Shown: in pieces, positions 56,259-64,000 of the stretch
Numbering within the stretch: the first letter of the stretch is position 1
Layout: the number at the start of each line of letters is the position of its first letter
Assembly: GCA_013368315.1 (NCBI GenBank)
Contig: JAACJM010000001.1
Coordinates: forward strand, 1,178,001 to 1,242,000
Source: Tetrapyrgos nigripes
Taxonomy: Eukaryota > Basidiomycota > Agaricomycetes > Agaricales > Campanellaceae
Direction of reading: 5' to 3'
DNA: 64,000 bases
The notes under the pieces: generated by a model
What the model was told of the DNA's origin: nothing
What the model saw: the letters and a program-made list of their open reading frames with translations, nothing else
The model's database searches: none
Program-made: the position numbers and the translations under genes

Positions 56259-57338
56259 TCAATCAGCTGAAGTCTGGACAGGATGTCCAGGATCAGATGG
56301 GTGTCCTCGTCTTCTTCGCTTTCTCTTGCGAGGGGCTTCTGCTTGTGATGTCTGTTCACCGCCTTCTTCTGTATCCGATACATCATCCCGGTGTTTTCTT
56401 TTGAGAGAATTCGACACAGGCTGGGGTTCTACCTTTGCAACAGCTTGGCCTTTGTTCTTTTTATTCGGCCCAACGTGTGTCTTCTTCTTTTTGACACTGA
56501 GAGGATTAGGGCCGCTAGGGCCTTTCTTCGTCTTCTTCTTGGGCGCGTCTTGTTCGACTGTCGATAACGTCTGGACAGCGGCCTTGTCAGAGGAGGAAGA
56601 ATGCATAGATTGTTCTTCCATCTATCAAGCATACCGTTAGGTAACAAAAATCTCGGGGAAGGACCATACTCACAAGGTGTTTCGCTCTGACTGTAGCATC
56701 ACTCGGGGGCTCCAAAACCATTACAGAACGGTTGATATGGACGAGAGGTATAGCGGGGATTGCTCTTAGCTTGGAACGCAGAGGCTGATTTTGAGTTGCA
56801 ATCACGTAGCGATGCTTGTTCGTTTCACCTAGATGTCATGAATAGTCGTAGAATCTTTAATTTGAGTAGATGTCGTACGGACTCACCTACAACATGCTTC
56901 AAACATTCATCCCCCGGTATCGCTTCTCGATGATTACACTTTCGACGTTCAAATGTTTTAGCTAGTTCGACAGCGGCTGCATTCGATTTTTGCCGCAGAT
57001 ATAGTTCATGTATACAGCATTGGGTGATCACTGAGGGATAAACGGCGCTTTGCCGTATAATATTAGTTGCGCTGAAAATTTCTGAGGATGATTGTAAAAC
57101 GCACTGGGCTTAACTTCGCCTTGTAGAACCGCGGCTAGTTGCTTGACGAATTCGAGTTTATGTTCAGTAACTTCCTTGCATATTTCAGAATCGACTGAAA
57201 GAGATGCCTTGGTTTTTGGAAAAGAAACACAACGTGCAAAGACTACACACCCAAGACTTGATAGGGTTGTCGAAATCCAAATGACATGGAATAGAGAGCC
57301 ATTAGTTTCTTGTAGGTTTTTGCTCGTTTTTGCCTCAT
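56259..57338 (-). CDS. UTP23: rRNA-processing protein UTP23 (PIN-domain family)
   Basis: Nucleolar factor for early 18S rRNA processing and release of the snR30 small nucleolar RNA. The start MRQKRAKTYKKLMALYSMSF at 57338 is followed by GFRQPYQVLVDSEICKEVTE, KLEFVKQLAAVLQGEVKPMI and TQCCIHELYLRQKSNAAAVE. The Cys/His residues TQCCIHEL, RRKCNHREAIP and DECLKHVVG probably bind zinc. Then NKHRYVIATQNQPLRSKLRA and IPLVHINRSVMVLEPPSDAT. The C-terminal exon is a basic Lys/Arg tail ending HPSDPGHPVQTSAD. Four introns. Its start codon is only 77 bases from the start of EMC7 on the other strand. Confidence 0.94.
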
Positions 57339-57415
57339 AGTGAAGGATGTTTGAAGACGAAAGTGGTAGGCCGAGGAAGAGTTGTTTACATCATTACATA
57401 CTAACGCGACTCTCC
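57339..57415. promoter_or_regulatory. 77-base divergent intergenic region UTP23/EMC7
   Basis: Both start codons face away from this stretch. No TATA-like box stands out. The two transcripts must either start here with very short leaders or overlap in antisense. Confidence 0.5.
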
Positions 57416-58432
57416 ATGGCACGACCATCTGTTCTCCTTCTCCTATACTCTAGGTGAGCTATTGACCCTCCTTCGTTCTGTTTTTTGTACACTGACGAAG
57501 GCTTATAGTATCTTCTTCGCGCTCGTACATGCTGCAGATCTTAAAGGCAGAATTGCTTGGAATGGTATTTGTTCAGGTAAACTTGCTGAAGTGCTTGGTT
57601 GTAATATCGCTAATGTGAGTAGGTCCAGCGCAACTAGGACCAGCCAGAGTCGTATTAGACACCGGCAAGCTCAGTGGTGGGGTCTTGAAAGACGGGTCGT
57701 TCTTGATGTATGTGCTCTACTACTTTTCTCGTACTTTGCTGACCGAACCCTCAGCCCCGACGTGTCTAATGGAACGTACATACTCTCTGTCCAAGCACAC
57801 GACTATTGGTTTGACCAGGTATAGTACCTATCTCAGAGACACCGTACGGTCTCACAAACGTATACACAGCTACGGATAGACGTGATAGACGAAAGAACGA
57901 CGGAAGTTCGACCATATGTGATTGGCACACCATTCAACCCGCCCTCGACGGTTCTGCTTCCCTATCCGGTTACTCTTGAAGCAAAGGGCAAGTACAATTA
58001 TTTTGTTCCCCCGGAATCCTTCAATATCATGGGCATGCTCGGGAATCCCATGATGCTCATCATGATCTTCGGAGGGGCAATGGTCCTTGGATTGCCATAC
58101 TTGATGGTAACCTCGTTCCTTCGTATTGTTGCAACAACGCTCACAGATTTTATAGAAAAACATGGACCCCGAGTCACTCGCGGAATTTAAGGAGCAACAG
58201 GCAAAGATGTCACAGATGCAGACTGCCATGGCTTCTGGTGATTTCACTGGGTAAGTGCTCTACACTGTACACGACCGAAAGAAAGGAATAATTTTAATCG
58301 AATGTATATAGATTATCAGCCCTCATGGCCAGTCCTGAAGACAGCCGACCAAACCAACCAACAGCACCGTCGACGACGGGCAGAGCACAAGGTACGGGTG
58401 GCAAGCGAGGCAACAAGCACCGGAAACATTAG
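57416..58432 (+). CDS. EMC7: ER membrane protein complex subunit 7
   Basis: Subunit of the EMC insertase, which places membrane proteins in the endoplasmic reticulum. The start MARPSVLLLLYSSIFFALVH at 57416 is a signal peptide, joined by an intron to AADLKGRIAWNGIC. The lumenal beta-sandwich shows VVLDTGKLSGGVLKDGSFL, PDVSNGTYILSVQAHDYWFD and VRPYVIGTPFNPPSTVLLPY. After PPESFNIMGMLGNPMMLIMI FGGAMVLGLPYLM, the single membrane span, the cytosolic tail reads KNMDPESLAEFKEQQAKMSQ and MQTAMASGDFTG, ending GGKRGNKHRKH at 58432. About six introns. Confidence 0.93.
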
Positions 58433-58631
58433 AGCATTTACGCTGTCATATTGTAGAATACCACAAGTAGTATTATCTCGGTCAGGGTGTTCCTTGCGTT
58501 AGAATGGCAGCGTTGACAGATTACGCCGCATCATGGTGTTGTAGAAACGTGAGGTACGCCCGGATACTGGAGAGCGCGACGTATTATGGTGTTCCTAGTT
58601 GCCCGTTAGACCGGTGTTGCTACTGCGGAGT

Positions 58632-59054
58632 CTAGACACACCTTTGTTTAAATTGATTGAGAATGGCTTGGGGTGACTGAGGGTCGCTTTGCGAGGAGTG
58701 CCTAAGTGTCTCGTAAGAATCTGTGGAGGAATGCAGTCGCGATACAAACTTTGTTTCGACCGGATTTGGGACAGTCTCGATAATGTACATCCTGTCGTTA
58801 TGTTTCTCTTCTGCTGCTGCTGCGCCAGGGGCTTCTTCGACTCTTACTCCGGTGACGGCTATATTGCGGGATGTGCTAACCACCGAGGGAGATGTGGCTG
58901 AGTTTGGGTCGTAGTTGAGCAAAAGAACATGTTCGTCGGGGTACTGGGGAAGGATTGAGAGAGGCGAATCGTCTGCATAGTGATACTGGATGGCAGGATG
59001 GCCAAGAGATGAGGAGGAGGCAGAGGCAAAGAGGATATAGTGGGGAGGATTCAT
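58632..59054 (-). CDS. Conserved small hypothetical protein
   Basis: A 140-residue open frame without introns: MNPPHYILFASASSSSLGHP, AIQYHYADDSPLSILPQYPD, EHVLLLNYDP, then a polar region with RNIAVTGVRVEEAPGAAAAE and a tail QAILNQFKQRCV. The block HPAIQYHYADDSPL..LP and EHVL.L.YDP looks conserved, and I associate it with unnamed fungal proteins, but I cannot give a function. No membrane span or signal. The gene is convergent with EMC7 and divergent from the CAP gene, with 176 bases between starts. Possible upstream exons were not found. Confidence 0.62.
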   Translation of the reverse strand: MNPPHYILFASASSSSLGHPAIQYHYADDSPLSILPQYPDEHVLLLNYDPNSATSPSVVSTSRNIAVTGVRVEEAPGAAAAEEKHNDRMYIIETVPNPVETKFVSRLHSSTDSYETLRHSSQSDPQSPQAILNQFKQRCV

Positions 59055-59230
59055 GAGGTACCTGAATACAAATTTCTCATGATGTATGCAAAACTATAGC
59101 TGGCACTTGACTACGACCATCATGCTGCTCTCGGATATGAATCAAACCCTTCTTATACCTCAACTTCCACCTCCAAGCCCTTCATTTCATTCTGCAATTT
59201 CCCTTCTTTTAACTTTCCATTCTTTTTGAC

Positions 59231-60641
59231 ATGACTCTTCTCGCTGTCCTGTTCTCTTACATCCTCCTTCTTGCTGCAGTTCCCGCGGAGGCGGGTCCTT
59301 CCTGCGCGAAAAAACATTATCAGACCCAGCAATGCATCGAGAAATGTAAAGGCAGGTGGGGCTATCCAGGCCACATCATGGGCTCCAATGCATGGGGCAA
59401 CGTTATGCAGCCCTCAGCAGTTCCTGCTGCCGCTTGGGACTCTATGGTCTCTCAGGCATGCGGAATGCAGTCGTGAGTCTTTGGGAAAAAAAATCTACGC
59501 GTCAATCATCTCACACCGGTTCGCAGATCCGCTAGTAGCTCAGCCACTCCAATAAACGCTCCTGTAGGGAATATCGGAAACGATCCTATCTATCATTCGG
59601 TCACTTCAGCTTCCTCAACCCAAACTACAAGCTCTCCCACTACGGTCCAGTCCTCGTCTTCTACTACGTCCACTCTGTCGACCTCTACCACTTCTTCCTC
59701 GTCTATCAGTTCCTCTTCCTCCTCTAGTTCTGTCAGCCCTCAGAACATCATTGCGCCACAAACTACGAGAAGACCCAGACCCACGACATCTTCTCCCCCT
59801 CCTCCACCCCCTACGACTACTTCTACGCCACCTCCTCCACCACCACCACCTACTACGTCCTCCAAGCCTCCTCCTGAACCCACGACCAGTAAAGCTTCCG
59901 GCAACAACCAAAACACTGGTTCAGGCTCCTCCGGAAATTCTGGCTCTTCTGGCTCTTCTGGCTCTTCTGGCTCCTCCGGAAACTCCGGTTCCACCTCTGA
60001 CAGTGATATTCAAGCCTACTTGTCTGCCCACAATTCAGTTCGCGCTCAGCACGGTGCTGCACCTTTGACTTGGAGTGATGAGGCCGCTGGCAAAGCTCAG
60101 CAGTGGGCCAATAACTGTGTGTTCGAACACTCTGGAGGTAAACTGGGACCTTTCGGCGGTGAGTGTTCACAAAATTTGCCTTGTACATTCATGCTCATAG
60201 TGATACTTCAAGAAAATCTGGCTGCTGGTACCGGTAGTAGCTATGGTATCGCTGAAGCAATCAAATCTTGGACCGACGAAGTTTGTGAGTATCTCAACAC
60301 TTATCGTCCAATCTTGAGCTGACCAGCCATTTCTTCAGCGGATTACGACTCTAACAACCCTCAACCTTCTCACTTTACTCAAGTAGTTTGGAAGGCCACA
60401 ACGCAAGTTGGTTGTGCTGTCCAATCCTGCGACGGAATATTTGATGCTAGCTTTGGAGTATGCCGTTTCATTGAGGACTGCTGACTCATTTACTGACTCT
60501 CTGTCCTTAGAAAGCCAAATTCTTTGTGTGCGAGTATACTCCTCAAGGAAATGTCATCGGCCAGTTCGGGTAAGCGTGTGTGCTGCGCCGGGATTGTCGG
60601 TTTGCTAATTCTACTTCTTCAGTGAGAACGTTCAAGCTTGA
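59231..60641 (+). CDS. Secreted CAP-domain (SCP/PR-1, PRY1-like) protein
   Basis: Fungal PRY proteins of this type bind and export sterols and fatty acids. The start MTLLAVLFSYILLLAAVPAE at 59231 is a signal peptide. A Cys-containing N-terminal module follows (SCAKKHYQTQQCIEKCKGRW). Next is a long Ser/Thr/Pro-rich linker with a GSSGSSGSSG-type repeat near 59,930-59,990, which in other fungi is O-glycosylated. The CAP domain is DIQAYLSAHNSVRAQHGAAP, LTWSDEAAGKAQQWANNCVF EHSGGKLGPFGENLAAGTG, SDYDSNNPQPSHFTQVVWKA and VGCAVQSCDG, with KAKFFVCEYTPQGNVIGQFG; the tetrad His, Glu and His residues (HNSVR, ENLAAG, HFTQVVW) are present. Five introns. Stop at 60639-60641. Confidence 0.92.
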
Positions 60642-60782
60642 AGTAGTCTGTCATTCTTTTCATACACTTTTAGTACTTACCTACAAGTCTGTCTTACTTA
60701 GTACATCTGGAATGTACCTGTGCTTGCTCGCAAGCGTTGAGAGTTTCAAATTAAACCTCTGCAGCAGATCACGTGCGTGAGT

Positions 60783-61828
60783 ATGGTCTCTGCACAGAGG
60801 ACGTTCCTCGATGTCAGTTACGTTCTCCTCGTCTTGGGCACGATATGTGCAACTCTTCTGTCTTGTGTAGCCTTAATTTCACAAGCTGTCAGAACTTCTG
60901 AAGGCAGAGTTTTCAGAAACAACTTCAATGCTCTTGTCATAGGAGCATCCTACATCATCCTGGTCTGTTTAATGTTCCTTTCCGGTTCCACTATGCTCAT
61001 AGCTCGGAATTGCAGGCTGTAGTCTCACTCTTCTTTTGCATCAACAGAAGCATAGCAATCCGACTACGACTGCAGCGGATTTCCAAGCATCACAAGCTCA
61101 TTAGGACTGGAGACGTTCCAAGCGTACATCGTCATTATTTATCTTCTTTGGACCATTGCGCTGACAGATTTACCAGTCCGTTTACGATTACATTACGAAG
61201 GAATATGTCCGCACTTGTGTCATTGCCCATCAAAGTCTACCGAAAGAAGCTTTCCATCCTGGCTGGGGACGACCTGGTCTGTCCAGGATTTCCCTATTAT
61301 TCGCAACCTATCTCACCGAAGAAACAGGTACACCCTATGAGGGAATTCGTTTCCGACGTGCATTGCTGGGAACGATACAGGAATTAGGTGTGCCTTTGAC
61401 TTCCGTTTCCCAATTTCCCAAAGACCTCCTTCTCATCATGCTGCATACAGATATCTTAGCACACAATGTAATACCAACAATGCCACCTCTCAAACCTCAA
61501 GCTCGCATGATTCATCATTTTCGATACATCCTGCCTTTGTTAAACATTCATGACGATGGCTTGACGGCTCTTCATTACTACGATTCGGTCATACAGCTTG
61601 CGCGCTACTCTCGCAGGGAACCCACAGAAGAGGAATTTGAGTATGGAATGCATGTGGTGGAGGAAATCTGGGGAATGTGCGCTACTTTTGTTGTCGTCTC
61701 CTAGTGTGACCCACTGACCTCACTTGTTTAGATTGAACGAAGTCTGGGTAGAGTTAAACTTAGAGGGTTCTTCGACACAACTGGACAACATATCACAGGA
61801 TTCCCTTGTAATTGGGGAACAATCATAA
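60783..61828 (+). CDS. DLT1: Defect at low temperature protein 1 (DLT1-like)
   Basis: Fungal membrane protein of unclear role, named after a cold-growth defect in yeast. The start MVSAQRTFLDVSYVLLVLGT at 60783 opens the first membrane span; the second is formed by splicing, FNALVIGASYIIL to AVVSLFFCINRSIAIRLRLQ. The conserved block is DVPSIYQSVYDYITKEYVRT, CVIAHQSLPKEAFHPGWGRP GTPYEGIRFRRALLGTIQEL. A helical C-terminal half follows (PQARMIHHFRYILPLLNIHD, YDSVIQLARYSRREPTEEEF), ending SLVIGEQS at 61828. Four introns or so, with gtctgt, gtacat and gtgcgc donors. The IT.EY...C.IA...LP..AFH.GWGRPGT pattern is specific for Dlt1. Exon joins give an unbroken frame. Confidence 0.88.
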
Positions 61829-62262
61829 AATCTCGTCTCCTCTTCGTTCCTTTTCATGTCAGTCTTGCATATCAGTTCAATGTACATGTAATTCCTGAAA
61901 ACCTCTCGCGAAGTTGGTCTTGATTTGACTGTCGCAGGATGTAAGAGCTTGCTTGGCTACTTGAGCCATACCTTCTACGCAAGGTTTGCGCAACTCTTCC
62001 GTTCATTGTCAGACACGCTCCCCTGAAGCTCAACTCAGTGCGTGTTTCAAGTCGCTGGTCTCATGATAGGATTCCAAGAACTGCTATGTTGACTGATTTA
62101 TCTCCCAGTTTCCCATGTCATCCAGACTTTCCACCTTGCCTCCGATCGGATGGCAGGCTTAGCGCCAATCGCCTACAATGATCTGTAATCCGGTGGACGC
62201 CGACCTTTTATATTTCATCGTGGTCATGAGAGCTACTACTGTCCTGTCTGTCCTTCTCTAGG
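61829..62262. other. Gene-free stretch upstream of the RdRP gene
   Basis: About 430 bases hold the DLT1 3' flank and the RdRP promoter. A minus-strand frame (MAQVAKQALTSCDSQIKTNF, about 61,890-61,970) looks faintly protein-like but has no second exon. No RNA gene or repeat was recognised. Confidence 0.4.
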
Positions 62263-64000
62263 ATGGAGATATTCGTTAGCAGCATTCACTACTACACCAG
62301 TCTTCATACTGTGACTAGGGAGCTTGCTGATCTCCTACATCAAGACGACTACATCACTCGCTTCGGTGGTCTCAACTTCGACCTCCGTCCTCAAGGCCGT
62401 GGACAGCGAAATAAGGGTCATTTGCACAGCGGGAATGCCTTCCTCACTTTGCCTTCTTGGGAGGTTGGGGAATTCTTCCTCAACGAGTATGGAGACCGCA
62501 TCAATGGGAGACCTCCGAAGACATTGCGTATCGGTACCCGACTAATACGCTTCAAGAAAAGTCGATCGGAGTCAGGACGGCAAGACATTGTGGACCGCAT
62601 ACTCGGGACGCCCTATGTCGATCCTGTAGCTGCAGAAGAACGGGATTGTCGCCTGGAAATCCTTCATTCAAAGAAGATCAACATACGGACTGTTCAGTTC
62701 GGCTGGGATGGTCGAGATGGAATTTATTCGATAGAATGGGAGCATTCCCCTCATCCCGGAGGTGCTCTCACCTTTGATTCTGATAGAAGAGAATACCAGA
62801 TCACAATAGATGACCCAACGACGCCAAAATGCCACTTGGTCATATCTATTCGCCCATCGCAAATAATTCAGCTTTCCGCACATGTCTCGTCGACAAAGGA
62901 GCCTGTCCTATACTTTTCGCTTTCATCTCATCCAACATTCTTGCGGAAATTTCAAACAGAATCAATTAGCCTTTCGCTTTTTGGTGTCGAGATTGATGTT
63001 CCATTTGAAGGTCGAGAAAAGCCCAGTGAGCGACTAGCCTGCTTGCCGATTGCGGAGCATGATCATGTGGCAAGTCTCACTGTTGACTATTTTTGTTATC
63101 TCGAGCTAACTGATCTTGTAGGCGCCCTACACTTCCCTAGCCTTGCGCTTCATATGCAGCGCGGAGAGAGACCTCGAACAGTTTGCAGCTTTGTGCGTTG
63201 CAGCGCAATTCCGTTCTGTACAGAACTGGGACTATCCTGCTGCACGTGGAAGGCTATTCTCCTCAGCAATACAACGCAACGTTGAGACTGCTTTGAACGG
63301 TTTCCACTGGTGTGTCGCTTTCCAAGTTGAAGCACTCGTCAGGACTGCGTCTATTGATATGACAGAGGTGCTTCAAATCATCCCGGACATCGAGACTGTT
63401 GTCCGAAACAATGGAGAACGATATGCCGCCCGACTTCTGCAGTTCTTCGGACCTGAAGTCAAGTATTGGTACCCCGAAGAAGGACAAACTATCCGAGAAT
63501 TTTTTGCTCTGGTCAAAGCTGATTATACAAAGCAAACAGAGCTACGCTTCATTGCACCGTCTGAGACGAGTTTATTCGAATCCTTGCATCTGGAGGTGAC
63601 CCCTACCACCATGTTTTTTGAAGGTAAGCCTGCAGCTTTTGTGTGGTGCTCAGTATTTATGAGCTCTCCAGGCCCCTTTTTGGAACGATCTAACAGGGTC
63701 GTTCGTTTATACCCTGATCATCACGATTCTTTTCTGCGCGTTGCTTTTGTAGAGGAAGATGGCACGAGTTACAGATTTGATCGCGACATTGATGGACCAG
63801 CTTTCATTCGTGATCGTGTTGGCAGTTTCTTGGTCAATGGATTGACCATTGCAGGTCGAAAATTCGAATTCCTTGGATACTCCCAGTCAGCTTTGCGTGA
63901 ACACGCTGTTTGGTGAGTTCACTAAATGACATTCAACGACCCTACACGTTAACAATACGACCTCCAAGGTTCATGGAGCCTTTCAGGCTGAGCACTGGTC
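62263..64000 (+). CDS. RNA-dependent RNA polymerase (RNA silencing), 5' part
   Basis: Eukaryotic RdRP of the QDE-1/RDR family, which makes double-stranded RNA for Dicer. Only the N-terminal half is inside the window. The start MEIFVSSIHYYTSLHTVTRE is at 62263. After a long N-terminal region come the family blocks, joined across introns at about 63,066-63,121 and 63,624-63,671: RVVRLYPDHHDSFLRVAFVE EDG, then IRDRVGSFLVNGLTIAGRKF EFLGYSQSALREHAVWF and MEPFRLSTG. Known RdRPs have N-R-V-x-R, F-L-R-V-x-F and L-R-E-x-x-x-W-F here. The catalytic D-x-D-G-D loop lies beyond the window. The next intron begins just after AVW (63,915) and its end is inside the window. Function in silencing of transposons is inferred from the family. 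Confidence 0.9.

Noticed and set aside
59740..59994. Glu/Pro repeat and Gly/Arg frames opposite the CAP linker
   Set aside because: Antisense of the Ser/Gly and Pro/Thr repeats; no independent support.
61890..61975. Minus-strand frame MAQVAKQALTSCDSQIKTNF
   Set aside because: No second exon, no homologue recognised, and it would run into the DLT1 coding strand.

Overview
The window is a piece of nuclear genome from a basidiomycete fungus, most likely an Agaricomycete. The evidence is direct: nearly every gene is cut by several introns of about 50 to 60 bases with GT-AG ends and a CTNAC/CTAAT-type branch site, genes lie 50 to 700 bases apart on both strands, and the neighbours include DUF6593-like and DUF6699-like proteins, which are families I know mainly from mushroom-forming fungi. 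No bacterial operon, transposon, CRISPR array, tRNA or rRNA gene was recognised. Exon joins in the gene models are my own readings of splice signals and reading frames and are unverified.

Layout. 1-9,075: 3' end of a lipase (+), DUF6593-like protein (-), S-formylglutathione hydrolase (+), FHA-domain checkpoint kinase (-), ribosome-export GTPase LSG1 (-), LYR-like small protein (+). 9,361-16,536: amidase (+), AhpC/TSA thioredoxin-fold protein with an apparent frameshift (-), flavin amine oxidase (-), large disordered protein (-). 16,586-24,514: replication initiator Sld2, F-box-like protein, proteasome lid subunit Rpn5 and acyl-CoA thioesterase II, all on +. 24,655-32,106, all on -: dynactin subunit 6, ribosomal protein eS27, Rxt2-like protein, biotin synthase, a small unknown, and a BTG/Tob anti-proliferative domain protein. 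32,791-46,323: fucosyltransferase-like type II membrane protein (-), eRF1 methyltransferase MTQ2 (+), tricalbin/extended synaptotagmin (-), Ugo1-like mitochondrial carrier (+), Nudix hydrolase with a C-terminal membrane anchor (+), DUF6699-like protein (-). 47,066-64,000: NPL4 (-), Cys3/MetR-type bZIP factor with an apparent frameshift (+), COX19 (+), glycerophosphodiester phosphodiesterase (+), Rieske protein (+), polyubiquitin (+), UTP23 (-), EMC7 (+), a small unknown (-), a secreted CAP/PRY1-like protein (+), DLT1 (+), and the 5' part of an RNA-dependent RNA polymerase (+) that runs off the window.

These are mostly housekeeping genes rather than one pathway, but several share a theme: ubiquitin and proteasome (polyubiquitin, Rpn5, NPL4, F-box-like protein), ribosome biogenesis and translation (LSG1, UTP23, eS27, MTQ2), respiration (Rieske, COX19), replication and checkpoint (Sld2, Chk2-like kinase) and RNA silencing (RdRP). 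I found no candidate for a new multi-gene system. The most unusual material is in gene structure: an 8-base micro-exon that encodes the kinase HRD-L-K loop and is followed by a GC-AG intron, a 9-base micro-exon in the thioesterase, introns placed directly after the start codon (one clear GC-AG case), a candidate 35-base intron, a repeat-by-repeat intron in polyubiquitin, an open frame continuing past a stop codon, and two single-base frame breaks next to G runs that may be sequence errors.
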